A stretch of 64,000 nucleotides of DNA from Phoenix dactylifera (Eukaryota > Streptophyta > Magnoliopsida > Arecales > Arecaceae). Under the pieces are notes generated by a model that was given only the letters and a program-made list of their open reading frames with translations, searched no databases and was not told the origin of the DNA. How positions within the stretch are numbered: the first letter of the stretch is position 1; each line of letters starts with the position of its first letter. Of the stretch, positions 12,391 through 25,241 are shown in pieces. The stretch spans positions 11,292,480 through 11,356,479 of the forward strand of contig NC_052404.1 of NCBI RefSeq assembly GCF_009389715.1. The letters are read 5' to 3'. The translations under genes and the position numbers were made by a program.

Positions 12391-12619
12391 TTTAGTCTAC
12401 AGAAAATAAGTACAGTGCATGTTCGAATCAGTAAAATTGTATGAACAGCAAGTCCAAGCATGCGCATGCAATTAAATAACTGATTATCTAAATATTAATA
12501 AATAAATAGCTAATAAAGTTTAATGAATAAAAATTAATCACGTGAGAGCCAGCTGCACGACATCTTTGATGTCGACGAGAACGAATAAATTTATGTAAAA
12601 TATGTTCGCTTGGTTACTC

Positions 12620-12858
12620 TTAACACGGTCTAATTCACTCCGTTTCGGTTCCCCCAGGCAGTCGCTCCCTTTCTGGTTCCCACTCTCATCCCCCGGCCCT
12701 TACCCACTTACCCTCCCATCGCGCTCCCCAACCCCTTCCTCTCTCCTCGAAACCCTAGTTCCCCCGATCTCCTCTCCTCCCAAATCCACCGCTGATCCCA
12801 TCCTCCCCTCGAAAACCTAGCTCGCCGATCCCATCTCCCCCTTTTCGATCCCGCCGAC
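12620..12858 (+). promoter_or_regulatory. C/T-rich leader of the ALY gene with telo-box
   Basis: A pyrimidine-rich stretch leads to the ATG at 12859. AAACCCTAG at 12750-12758 is a telo-box, an element common just downstream of the start site in plant genes for RNA and ribosome functions. I see no clear TATA box at the right spacing. The transcription start was not located. Confidence 0.45.
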
Positions 12859-13717
12859 ATGTCGAGCGCCTTGGACATGTCTCTCGATGAAATGATCAAA
12901 AAGAACAAGACGTCCTCCGCCGGAAATTTCCGCGGCCGGGGACGAGGGTCTGGCGCCGGCCCCGCCCGACGCTTCCCCCCCCGCTCCAGGAACCGCTCCG
13001 CCCCTTATTCGATCGGCAAGGTACGAGTAGGGTTTCCACCGTCCCCTCTGGATATCTCGATCTCCGCCAGATTTCGATTCGCGGCCTTCTCTTCTTGAAT
13101 CTAAGGTTTCTCACTCGATCTTCATTCCAGGCTCCGGATTCGGCATGGCAGCATGATATTTATTCTGGCCAGATGAGGGGTTATCCGGCGCCGGTGGCTA
13201 AGCCAGCAGCTATAGAGACGGGCACCAAGCTCTACATCTCCAACTTGGACTACGGGGTCTCGAACGAGGATATCAAGGTCGTTTTCTCTACCCTTTCTGT
13301 TTGATTTGGTTTATTTATGAAACTTTGTGATCCTACTCTTAGGATCTACTGTTCTTTCTTGTCTTTCTTTCGATCTTCTTTGGGCAAAAAAAGTTCAGTG
13401 TGTTGCTTTTGAAGAGGGTTTTCTACGCTCTTTCGTTTGTTTACCTATTAATGGAAACTTGGCATCTTGCTGATGACAATCGACATAGTGGGTAGATTCC
13501 AGATAGTTCTGTTCTATAACTTTCTTTAGTGGTTCTTTGGATTTTCTTTAATATAATAAACTAGGATAGCACTCCAGAAAATTTAACACCCAGGATAAGC
13601 AAAAAGTTGAAAACCCTTTTATTACTTGATACATATCTTAAGGACTTGAATACTTGGACTTTTAGATATGCCTTGGCCATAGATTCGGTGAATAACTAAC
13701 GAAAGCCCTAACCCGCA

Positions 13718-13776
<59 letters not shown>

Positions 13777-16700
13777 CAAAGAAGAGGAAAAGTGGAAGAA
13801 AACTCTATGAAAATTCTATTGATTAAGCAAAACAACTCTGCTGCAAATTAAACCCTAGGCTGCCTTATATTGACTAGCTTTGTTAAAGTAAATAGGAAAT
13901 TTATACAAATAATAAAGGAAACACACTAAAAATATTTAACTAGAAACTATAAAACTTCTGCAAGAATCAACATTGATAAAAAATCCCCGAATCTGGTGAG
14001 CGAGTCTGCTGGCTCCTGAGATTTGGGTCTGAATGATCATAATAATTTCCAGCTGTATCCTGCATTGCTCCTGAGATTTGAGTCTGTGTTGCACTTAGCA
14101 TGGTCAAATGCATCAATATAAGATCCATTTTAGAACTAAATATGTTTCTATAACTACCATTATAGGGATAGGAATCAAGAGATATCAATTATAAGATTAG
14201 GATGGGAGGATTGGACATCTCTTTTCTTGGGCATCTTATGCGGTTCTGGTAGATTGGAAATATCCACCTTAAGATACCATCATCCAGTCCTCATCATGCA
14301 TGCAATTGTCCATGGGCTGATTAAGCTACTTTGAAGGAGGACATGTGTGCGCCGTGGGGCGGGGTGAGGGGGGGCCTTTGTTCCCATGAACATTGAAAAG
14401 ATGGATGTTATATGAGAGATGGAGAATGGTTCCTGGATACCTACTGCGTTAGTTTGTTACACAGAAGTGGAGATGTCTGCTAAGAAACACATTCCCCTGT
14501 CAGCTTGATTCCTTGCTTTATAGTTAACAGAATTATGGTGTAATTATACGTGTAATCATGCTGCGTTTAAAATAGAATACGTGTTCAAATGTTGGGAAGA
14601 AGTTGAGGGTGGTGTATGCAAGCAAGCTCTATTGCATGTTTGTCATGCCTTTAGGTCACCTCTTTCCATCCCAGCTTGTCATGATATTGGAACACCTGTA
14701 GTTACCTAGGATAATCTTTTATTCCTCATGAAAATCTGCTGGATGCTTGTTTTTGATCCGATCTCTCAGACACTCCTTGTATCTATATTTTACAGTGAGG
14801 GGAATCTTTATTTGGGCCTTGTTTTTTTTTTTTACTGGTCAAAATTTGGCTGTTTGGTTGTCTAAAATTTTGATTAATTTGGTCTAGGAACTCTTCTCAG
14901 AGGTTGGTGATCTGAAGCGCTACTCAATTCATTATGATAGGAGTGGAAGGTCCAAGGTATTTCCTTCAACTCAGCCTTGGCATTTAGTTATAATATTTCA
15001 TTTCTTTTTCCTTATATTTGGAAAAAAAATGTTCCTAAAGGGAACAGCAGAAGTTGTCGTCTCAAGGCGAGGAGATGCTTTAGCAGCTGTAAAAAGATAC
15101 AACAATGTGCAACTTGATGGCAAACCAATGAAAATAGAGATTGTAGGAACAAACATCCCGACACCAGCGGCTGTGTCTCAGGTTTCAAATGGGAGCTATG
15201 GAAAACCTAATGGTGTTTCTAAGAGGTTTGAGATTTTTGCCCTTTATCAGATGCTTGCGATTTAATAAGTTCTTTGTTTATTGTTGCTTATTGTTTGTGA
15301 GATTGGTTGTTCACCTCTTGCTTTAAGTTTATATATTATAGGTAACTGCCGTTGCTGAACAACTGTATGACATGCATGTCATCTAGTGCCCCTAAAAAAA
15401 GTGACCTTCTATATTGTCTTCAACTCTTAACAAATGTCAGTTTCTATAGTATTTTAAAATACTATCATTGCTTTTCTGAGTTGAGTGTTACTTTTTTTAA
15501 AAAAATAGGAAATTTTATTTGTGCAGCTTGTTTTTTCAGAATACACAATAGTCATGAAAAATGTTGCAATACTTACATGCTTTAGTGTGCATTCTCACAA
15601 ATATATTTAATTCTTTTCAATTACTACTCACTTTTTAATTGCTTAAATGCCATATCATCATAGAGAAGGCTTGCTTTTAAACCTTATTATATTCCAGCTT
15701 GATTTTTTTTTTTACTGAAACCATCATTGTGATACTGGCAGCCAACAAAGAAAATACATGAAAGGTTTCTAAGTCAAGTTTTGAAATTTAAAAATGGTTT
15801 ATGCATGCAATTTTGAAAGAATAGCACCATGTGTGCCTAATTTTCTCGTGTTAAAACAGATAGTGATCATAACTAAGGTCTCATAAAAGTTCAAGATGGC
15901 AAAATCCTAAATGATCGACAGATTAGCTTGTTTATGCATAGGCATAGCAGAGGCTTCAAACTTAGCGCCCATGCTTGAATTTGTGGTTGAATAATAAATT
16001 AGTATCCAAGCTTAAAACCGGTCAGCCTCTACATACTTCAGCTTGTCATCTCCTTTGCCAGCTTGACAATCATATTATGCAGAATGTTTACATGATTAAT
16101 GAAACATTTATATGCACAAATATTGGCACAGCATATGGTATCCTTTCACTACTCATTTTTTAATCCTAAAGTATGCTTTTATTGATCTATTGGATAAAAA
16201 GAGATAATTTAATCAATCTTTTAACTCTCCAGAGTTTTTCTCCCACCATCTGTTTCGTAATCTACATGTAAGTTTGTGTTTTAATTTTTAAAGTTTCCCC
16301 ATAAGAGATATTAAAAATGTAAATGATGTGCTTATGGTCTAATTTTTCTATAACATTCAAATGAAAACACATTTAGACTCATTATTAGTTTGTGCTGTTT
16401 GACTATCACAGTTGCTATCTCTATACTGATTATAATGAAGGTTGCTATTCCTAGTCACTTGCACGAGTACTGCTAATCGTATATATAAGTTCATTTTCTT
16501 CGGATTTCACGGTTCCTTGAAGAACAATGTCATAAGAGGTAGTACATATATTTTCGGTAAAAGATTTCGATTTTGAATACGTGTTCATGTGCATGCATTA
16601 TAAGAGTTAAGGTAGCCTAATAACTTGTTTCCTTTCTTTTCAATTGAACAACATATGTTTGAGACCAAATATTATAGTATTCGAATTATAAGAGTATGTA

Positions 16701-19700
16701 TATGATTGCTTACATTTTCATGCTTACGTTTTTATTTTTTTATTTGTTTCTGTGTAAAGACTAAATGAATTTATCGCAGATATTGTAGGCTGAGTAAATC
16801 ATAGAAAATTCTTTTTTTTTTTTTTTGCTTAATTCAAGATGCTATTAAGCAACCCTCATAGCATATCTTCTCAGAGATATTGAAGAATTGCTTCTTACAT
16901 GTAGTCAAATTTTCATGTTTCCTAGCTCAAGATGATAAATCAGAACATATTGATGACCAGCGCATGGTGCATCCCATAATGGTTACATTCTCTGAATGAC
17001 AATCGTACACCGTCATTAAGGTTTTGAAGCGCTGTTGTCAAAGCAATCTGAGTAGGTTAATTGATATAAGTTACATTCTCTGAATGACAATTTTACGTCA
17101 TTAAGGTTTTGAATCTCAGTTCTCAAAGCAACCTGAATAAGTTACCAGATTCCAATATGAACCTAGACATATTTATCTCGCCGAGGTGGAAAATTGGAGG
17201 GATTTTAGAGTTGAACTTACTTTGGTAAATATCGAAAGATTGGCCAATACATGGTAAATACAGGGTGAGAAACCCTATTAAAGAGAGAGTTTGAAATCCT
17301 CCAATTGTGATCCATGAGGGGTGAGGGTAGGGAGAGAGGAAAGGAGGAAGAAGTCTAACATGTAGCCACAAGCAGCTACCTAGGTGCCTAGGCTCCCCTT
17401 CAACACCAATGCAAGGCTCGCCTGATTGCCTGGATCCTAGGTGCTTGCCCAGCAAATTGATTGTGTCTGCAATGGGCGATGCCCAATTCACCCAATCCAG
17501 TTGGGCGCTCGCCTATCTCAGCCCAATTGAATTGGTTCGAGAGAATTAGGTCTGGATTGGTGACTCATCAAACAAGCTTCAAGGAGGAGAAACTCAGGGT
17601 GCATGTTCTCTTTGCTCATCCAACCTAGGGCATGGATGGCTGTGTTCTCTTCACTGCCCTCTCGCTGGCATCCTGGTGGATAGTCGCTAGCCTGTGGGGA
17701 TTCCAGTAGTGAGATAAGTTTCTCTCTCTCACGTTCTCTCTGCTCTCTTTGTTCTCCATCTAATCCTTTTTTTTTCCTTTCTTTGTTTCTTCTTTTCGTT
17801 CTGACTCGTCTCTTTGTGGCCGGATGCCTAGTGAGATTTCCATATAGGCTTCCACATCTCGGCCCATGCATCTCTCTCAAATCAAATCCGAGATGCACTT
17901 TTTCACAGCATCTCCCTTTGTGAAACTTTTGTCTATTCATTTTTTTCATCTCTGTGCCAACATTTGCGATGAATTTTTGATATCTGCTAGGTCTCTCACC
18001 CATGTATCTTACTTTCTTTTTATCTAATTTGCTTTCTTCCATTTCTATCAGCGATTTACCTAAGAAATTTGTCAATGATTTCCTTATCTATTATGCTAAT
18101 GTTGTCTGATCATCTATTATAGTCTGACGATAATTTCCTGCTATTATTTTCTGCTTGCACACTTCTTTTGATTATTTCCTGTGTTCGATGAACTTTAGTG
18201 GGCACAAAATGTTTAGAATTAGTTGATGATTTCTTGAACCAAAGCAATTGATTATATTCACCATGAGTAAATGGGAGCATGGAAATAATGGGGCTCAAAT
18301 GCTTGTGGTGATGTAGAAGAGGAATGATTGACTGGAGAGGGAAGATTACAGAAGTCCTAAGTGTTGGGATAACTCAATACTTTCCCTAGTTTTGTTTATT
18401 TGTTTATTTTTTGCACATGGAGTGCTGTTCCTTCTCCATGGTCGGACAGCTGACACTGCTTATTCCAAGGCCTCAAAATTATAGCTATATGAGTTTAAAT
18501 GGATGTCCATTAAGTGATTGAATCTGCAGAACAGGGGAAAATTTCTTTTAATTCTTTCAGTATTCCCTTTTGTTTTGAACTTTTGATCTTGTGATTTATT
18601 AGGATTATTTGTTTTAAGTATGTTGATAATTTATTGAGAATTTTGTGAGTTGTAATCATTGATTGAAATTTATGGAAGTATGGGTTGTTTTGTAAATCCT
18701 GTACAAATTTTGTCACTTAATTGCTTCGGCTACAGACAGGTCCATCGTCTACGGTTGCCTAGGCTATTTGACAACAATGTTTCGAATCATTTATCCGATA
18801 TCTGCTCTGTGAGAGCAAGCAAAGTGTCTTAGCAATATGATCCTCAAAGTTAGGAATCTTATACCTAGGGTGTGCTTCAAAAACTTCCTGGAATCTTGTA
18901 CCAGCTCCTGCTTAGCGCTTCAAGATGAAATGTTCTCTTCCCATGCGCTTGCTCCCGGTTCTGGCAACTAAGATCTTATCTGTGAGTTAAAAGCCACAAG
19001 ATCGTGGAGTGAATCGTGATGGAGTACATGATCTACAACTTTTTTGAGGAATCCCTCCATAAGATTGCCATGGATGTTATCTATGTTCTAAAGCGCTGAA
19101 ATGGTGCCTTTGATATCTTTGGTAGATGGGGTACGAGATCACTTTGTTATCCCCCTTCTGATGCCAAAGTTCTTGGGCAGATATTTCTCTATTTACGGTT
19201 AGGTTTGATTTAAGTTTGGATGATTTAGCGAGGATGATGTTTTGCCTTTTGGAAGAGGTGGTTGAAGTTGTGGATGATCCAATCCTTCAAAATATAATAA
19301 AAATGCTTGTCATTTTGACAAGGAAACCTGATTAAGTTATTAAGTCGAAAACTACACAATCTTGGCAGGGATACTGATATCATATTGGCTAATACATTGA
19401 GGTGTATAGGTTTATTGCAGCAGATATTATGCTGGCCGATGTTTTTATTGTATTGGTGAGTGGCTGATACCAGTACAAACTAATATATTGGCTGAAATAA
19501 AACCTTGCATCCAAGTGCATATGCTATATTTTTTTTGTATGTGTTTTAGGTTTACAAATTTTCCACTTTCTCAAATTGCATGCCTTTTTTTTATTGTTGA
19601 AGTAAGGTTATGGTATTTTGAATAGGTTATGATACTCAGAATCTCAAAAATTTGACATTGGTTAAAACACCATCCTAAACATGTTTTCATTAATTACATC

Positions 19701-21429
19701 TTTTCTGAAGATTCTAATAGGTGGAGGTTCCTTCATATGTCCATCATGGATTGTTGGTTCTTTGATTTGTTTGCTAGGCAGTGAAAGGCATCTTGATTAA
19801 TATCAAAAGAAGAGGATGACATGGAATTAACACTTTTAGGGGAAAAATGAAATGTGTAAAAAAGGTAGTCTGTGTTTTCGTGGTAGAATGGGTCAGACTT
19901 TCACCTGAATCTCGTCTTTCTGCTAGGAATTTTATGTATCAATTGATTTTCTTCAACATTTAAAACTTGAGAAAATAAATAAATGGTACTATTGATTCAG
20001 TTGTGCCTCCCATCTCAAAATGTTTTTCCAATTTCTGAAAACGTTGCCATTCAGAATTTCACCGTGTAGTGTTCCCTGTTTCTGATTTTTGTATGCTTTA
20101 TTAACATGTTTCTAATGCGGCAAGATGATGTGCTTGCTATGACAAAGAATGACATATTGCTCTCTTAGAAGCAGGAATCACTAAATTTCAGAGTCGAACT
20201 CATTCTAGTTCACCATTCAATATTCCCTTAGCACACATACCTTGTGCCACCCTTACCATTTCTTGTGCCACTTTGGTCTTTGAACGATAAAATAACTGTA
20301 CAGCTTTGCATTAAATTTTGTCAATGCTCTTCATGATTCTACTTCTAGTTAAGATCTCTCCTGGTTTTTCACAGGGAATTTACATATAAAGAAGTGACTT
20401 CGACAAAAAGAAACGAAGTGACTTAGACAAATCTTGTTTGTCGATAGCCTCGGACCAATCAATCGAACTAGATATCTGACTGATGTGCAACTAGTTCACT
20501 AGTAAAATGCCTCACATTTTACTATTGTTATAAAGGGCTTTCCAGTAGTTACTCTTCATTTGGTCCTGAAATGCTTTGGCGTTGATCTCACTTGTAGCGG
20601 AATGTACATTTTTTAATCGTACATGATATTTTTATATCAGTTTATTTTTCAATCTATGTATGAGAAGTAAAAGCTCCATATGATGAGGTGATTTTACTTT
20701 AAAAAACTGGAAAATAGTATGGATAGAAAGGTAGGCTGTATCCTTCTATAGGAGTTTGTGAGGACACTTGGAATCTTCATCATGCATAATAAAATCAGTG
20801 TCTGAGAGATAATTAAGAAACAAAAATGGGCATGCAGAAATCCTTAACCAACATGCTGTAATTCATTGCATTTAATTCTCTTCTTGAATTTGCCTTGCAA
20901 ACGACAGCATATAGAGTTTGAGGAGGGCCATCATTTGACTAAGATCTTGAATATTCATGACATGACATTTGTAAACTATGTTGTTGTTGTGATACTACAC
21001 TAATGCACCTTGACAACATCTTTTCCTGCAATTTTTACAGGAGATTTTTTGGTCTCTGGTAAATTCTGATCCATCACTGACATGTCTTACTGGATTCCAA
21101 AAGATAATGAGATATCCAAATTGATTATCTTTTGTTTTGTTTGTTAGTTGAAATGTTTTCAATCCAAGCTTTGGATCGATTCTGCCACCTTGTTTCTCAA
21201 TGATTTTTCTATTGAAGTGGGTTTATGTCTTAAATCCTAACTTTTGCTTGTTTTGGCATGCTAATGGAACAGTGCACCAATAAGGGGCTCCATAGGACAG
21301 CCACGAGGTGGTGGCCGTGGAAGGGGGAGGGGCCGTGGTCGAGGTAAAGGCCGCAATGAACCAATTTCTGCTGCAGAGCTTGATGCTGATTTGGACAAGT
21401 ACCATTCAGAAGCAATGCAAGTCAACTGA
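12859..21429 (+). CDS. ALY1: ALY/REF mRNA export adaptor (THO complex subunit 4, THO4A/B type)
   Basis: Five exons join in frame with GT-AG borders: 12859-13020, 13131-13277, 14888-14956, 15041-15225 and 21273-21429, giving 239 residues, close to Arabidopsis ALY1. The N terminus [17 protein letters not shown] is the UAP56-binding motif. An RGG-type region follows ([10 protein letters not shown]). The single RRM runs from about residue 87 to 160, with RNP2 LYISNL and the ALY-type RNP1 region [13 protein letters not shown]. The C-terminal RGG block ends in [14 protein letters not shown], the second UAP56-binding motif. The protein bridges spliced mRNA to the RNA helicase UAP56 and export receptors in the nucleus. 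The 6-kb last intron (15226-21272) carries a hAT-type element and is unusually long. The ALY1-versus-ALY2 choice is uncertain. Confidence 0.95.
13719..13773. repeat. Compound (TG)n(AG)n microsatellite
   Basis: An uninterrupted TG run passes directly into a GA run, inside ALY intron 2. Confidence 0.95.
16983..17142. repeat. Two-copy tandem duplication, about 88 bp, at the hAT element's left edge
   Basis: GTTACATTCTCTGAATGACA occurs at about 16982 and again at about 17070. Both copies continue through CATTAAGGTTTTGAA into a .GTT.TCAAAGCAA.CTGA block. The unit therefore spans flank DNA plus about 30 bp that looks like the terminus of the element starting at 17115. Confidence 0.7.
17107..18787. 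mobile_element. Non-autonomous hAT-type element A
   Basis: The right terminus, read inward on the minus strand, is CATTGTTGTCAAATAGCCTA. The left terminus at 17115 reads CTCAGTTCTCAAAGCAACCT, an imperfect inverted match. The flanks are TTTTGAAT (17107-17114) and TTTCGAAT (18780-18787), an 8-bp duplication with one mismatch, as made by hAT transposases. The interior has C/T-rich and GCCTAGG-rich blocks and no transposase that I can recognise. The 185-residue minus-strand ORF inside it (17518-18075) looks fortuitous. Element B at 44211 shares its termini and GCCTAGG-type motifs. It sits in ALY intron 4. Confidence 0.6.
18788..21272 (+). other. Remainder of ALY intron 4
   Basis: AT-rich intronic DNA without a recognisable gene. 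A degenerate piece near 19360-19490 (GATACCAGTAC and ATTGGCTGA-like words) may belong to the GGTAC-rich repeat family listed elsewhere. Confidence 0.4.
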
Positions 21430-22110
21430 AACCACCTCTTATCTGGATTTTATGTGCTCCAATTGCTTGCTCAGTGCTGCCCAATAGTTTTTGTTTTTCT
21501 ACATCCATGCTGCTGTAGGAAAGGGAAGATAGTACTCTTAAAAGTACTTCACTGGTTTATGGGGCTCTGATTTTCTTATTGTTACTGCTCTTGATTTCAA
21601 CATGCTACTTGGATTAAGTGGACATCTGGTGACCGTGCTTGAGGATCATTTCATTTGGTTGGCTTCATTTTTCTCACTCTCAGTAATGCGGCTCGGATTC
21701 TATCTTGTATTGGTTGCGCAAACTGTTCAAGTCAGCTGCACAGGGTAAGCTGCAGTGCTTTTGAGAATATGCGGTCCTAGTTTCTCGTTCTGAATTGTTT
21801 CACATCCCATACTGGTGTAAGGTATGGGTCTTGTTTCTTAATAATCTATCTGCCTAATGCTGTATTATGTTACTGAATTATGCATTCGATAAATGATTGT
21901 CACAGTGTAAATATGGTTTTTGTTTACTTTTTATTTCTCTTAAGCACTAACACTTTCTTTAAGCATAATAATATTATTATTCCATGCAACTGCAGCCTGA
22001 AAAAAATTATTGTATTGTTTTACAGGTAGGCTGTATAGCAGAATCCTTAGTGACAAATGCTTTCCTTTAGTAGCATCTACTCAGTTGATGGTATGAGGTT
22101 CCTTTACCTA

Positions 22111-22625
22111 CCTAAACCAAAAGTATCCGTGGGCTGCTGTTGATCTACGGTAGTATCAGCGCCATGACTATTGAAAATATGCTTGACGGTGCATCAAATA
22201 CCATTAGAATTGCGCGTCAACTGAAAGCAGGTTGATTTTGTGGGCTGTGCTTGTTGGGCTTTAGGTTGGCAAGGTGCCTAAACCAAAAATTCTGTGGGCT
22301 GCTGTTGATTTCACAGTCATCAGTGCCTGTGAATGTTGGAAATATGCATGATGGTGCATCAGATATCATTAGAATTGTGCATCAACTAAAATCTGGTAGA
22401 TGCTTGTGGGCCACTGAGGCAGAGGTTAGGGTGTCCAGGTGCATAAATCAAAAATTCTGTTGGCTGCTGTTGATTTGCTGTAGGATCAGTGCCCACGAAT
22501 TTTGAAAATATGCATGATGGTGCATCTGATATCATTAGAATTGCGTGAACTGAAAGCAGGTTGATGCTTGTGGGCTATGCTTGCGAACTGAGGCTGACCT
22601 TAGGGTGTCGAGGTGCAGAACCATG
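22111..22625. repeat. Imperfect tandem repeat, about 165-bp period, three copies
   Basis: Copies start at about 22111, 22277 and 22441. Each opens with a CCTAAACCAAAAATTCTGTG-like block, then GGCTGCTGTTGAT, GCATGATGGTGCATC, ATCATTAGAATTG and a GGTTGATGCTTGTGGGC-like block. The array ends near 22625 in the start of a fourth unit. An 84-codon ORF (22251-22505) spans unit boundaries, but nothing supports it being translated. Confidence 0.8.
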
Positions 22626-24319
22626 TTTGGTTTTGCTTGCTCATGAACTGTTGAAGGTATTATACCTGCAATATAACATATGCTCGCTGATATCTGTGCA
22701 GCGTGTGATCAATGCTGTGCTCGAGTTTTTGGTATTTGGGATTGTGATGTTGAATAAAGTAGAAGGTGATGGCTTTGGAAGTACTGATATAATGATCATT
22801 GGCCAAGTTGGTCATTGCTCAAGCCTCAAAGGTGCTTATATGCCCCTGGCATAGGGTCACATTGTTTCATTAGGCACTGCTATCATGAGAACTGGTGCTG
22901 AAGATGAGGTTTAATTGGGTGGCACCTTGGATCCTTCATGTCGTATCTGATAGCTCTGAAATGAAGTTGAGATCTCATGGTATAAAATATGGCGATCAAT
23001 TTCAACCGGAAGAATTGTATATCATCTCATGGTATTTCTCTTATCACCACTTTAGAAGTTGGTAATCATAGCGGTGAAAAGGAAATATTTGCAGGCTGGA
23101 TGAATAACTAACTTAAACAATTTACCTTGGGATTATTTTTTGACTTCTTGTAGAGGTTATCATTGGCTTCCTTGCGCAGCTGCCTTAAGAATGCTGTGCT
23201 TGTATGTCATGCCAGTGTCACAGCAGTTGGTGTGCCTCACAAGCGACATCACATGTTGGACGCTGCATTTTAATGCAGTTCAACGTAACAATTATTTTTG
23301 CTGCACGGTCCGTGGGAAAGTTTGATCAAGTTCTGCTACATGGCCAACAAGCTTAACTTTGCAGTGTAGATGATGATGGTGCCTATCTGGCTTGCTATTG
23401 CTGGCAAGCTGTATTTGTGCATACCTTTTATTCGAAAGTGCCATCTGGATGTCATATCTTGATGCTAGCCTCTATATGTGGCTTGATGAAACTAGAATGG
23501 CCTTGGTCAAGCAAGATCAAGAGTTATTCATGTCTTTTCAGCAACCAACGGTTGCATGGATTGCTTCTGAATGGAAATGAGATTCATGTTCTCACGAGTC
23601 AATGGTTTTTTATTTGGAGCCGTACAACAAATTAATGATATTGAAACAACATTATAAAACGTTTTATTTCGTAAATCCCGTCCAAAGTTGAGAAAAAAAT
23701 AAGAAAAGCTATTTAATAGTAACCGAATCAAATAGGCACACCCAATGGTAATCAAATACGGACCTCTAGATAAATCTACTTTTAATTTCTAAATATATTT
23801 TTAGTCAGTATATATCATATTAATATTTAATAAATTAAGCCATCTAGCAAGCTAATATATATTTTTAGATAAATTATTATATATATTTTTTAATTTTGTC
23901 TTATGTCATCTTTTACCGGCCGGAGCTTCTACAAAGGTTTCACAAAATCCATCCGTTATGAATCATGAACTTGGTCCCTCTTCTAAGGAATTTTTGCTCC
24001 TAATTTGTCTCCCCGCATGTTAAACAAACAATTGAAATACAAATACGCCAATGCCCAGAATTTGGTGGATCATGATCTAACCTATACGCGCGCGCGCGCC
24101 AAGGTCTACAATACCAAATGCATGATGTAGAGCAGAGCTGACTCAATTATGGCCCAACATCTACACCTATAGCACCTGATATGTAATTCACTTGACTCCA
24201 AATTGGACTCAATCCGGCTGTGATAAAGATTAACAACTAGGGTGCATCTCCAAATGCTAAACGCAGCACCGTTTCCCGTTGTCATGCAGGAGTGAACGCT
24301 GCTGACCATACTGCTTTGG

Positions 24320-24844
24320 GATGTGCACGGTTCAATTCGAATCAGTTTAGATTTAGTTTTTGAACCGAACCAATTTAAACTAATTTTTTAAAATCGAAAA
24401 TGTAACTGACCGGCTAAAAAAGTCTATTCAGACCAATCCAAAAAATTCGGCTCAATTTGATTTATCAAATTGATGGTTAATGAAGTGGACCATATGGATT
24501 TAAATAAGTTTAAATATAAAAATTTTATTTTACATAGAATTGATGTTCAATGGGCTAAAGTAAATGCACTGGGCTAAATTTTCATACACGTAGTCGTGGC
24601 CGAATGGGTCAATTTAAATATATATTCTTATATATACATATAGAACGGATCACATCAGTTTAAATGTCTATACTTAATACTTATATATACAAATAGATCA
24701 GATCGGATTGATTTAAATGTATATATTTAAATATACATATGATTTGGAATGGGCCGGATCGATTTGAATTGGTTTTGTGAAAGCTCAAACCAAAATCAAT
24801 CCAAATCTCTTCGGTTCAAAACTTTCTCAAATTGGTATCAAACC

Positions 24845-24942
<98 letters not shown>

Positions 24943-25005
24943 CCTAACCAAAGAGACCAGTTTGAATCAGGTTAGTAGTTTGGTCCCTTTTTTTGCACAC
25001 CCCTA
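24320..25005. mobile_element. Probable TIR element containing a long (AT)n tract
   Basis: The left end GGGATGTGCACGG and the right end, read on the minus strand as GGGGTGTGCAAAA, form short terminal inverted repeats. The interior is rich in GAACCGAACCAATTT-like and GGTTCAAAAC-like words, as in common plant non-autonomous elements. I found no convincing target duplication. The class is not assigned. Confidence 0.45.
24848..24941. repeat. (AT)n microsatellite, about 47 units
   Basis: An uninterrupted alternating AT tract of about 94 bp, inside the TIR element at 24320-25005. It is likely to be length-variable and prone to cruciform formation. Confidence 0.98.
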
Positions 25006-25115
25006 ATACAGTAACACTGCTACTCACTTAAAAATAGATTGGCTGATATAAATAGGGTACTAAAAAAACTGGTTCAATTGTCTAAAACTACTCTTCATAT
25101 TCAAACAAGAGTCTA

Positions 25116-25241
25116 GCAAACTAGATGAAAGCATATAAACTTATAATTTATATTTTTAGCAAAAGTTTTGATTACATAGCAAACTAAATGAAAGCATACA
25201 AACTTATTATTCATATTTTTAGCAAAATTTTGAATACACAA
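25116..25241. repeat. Two-copy tandem duplication, period 63 bp
   Basis: GCAAACTAGATGAAAGCATA at 25116 recurs as GCAAACTAAATGAAAGCATA at 25179. Both copies end in TTTTTAGCAAAA.TTTTGA. Intergenic. Confidence 0.85.

Noticed and set aside
17518..18075. 185-codon minus-strand ORF
   Set aside because: Low-complexity Lys/Arg/Glu composition from a C/T-rich stretch inside a hAT-type element; no domain and no splice or leader context.
22111..22625. Regularly spaced repeats considered as a CRISPR-like array
   Set aside because: Units are 165 bp, diverged and contiguous without unique spacers, in a plant nuclear context.
24590..24615. tRNA-like words (GTCGTGGCCGAATGGG)
   Set aside because: The following sequence cannot form anticodon and T arms; the match is by chance or an old remnant.
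24749..25006. ORF encoding an alternating Tyr-Ile run
   Set aside because: Product of the (AT)n microsatellite.
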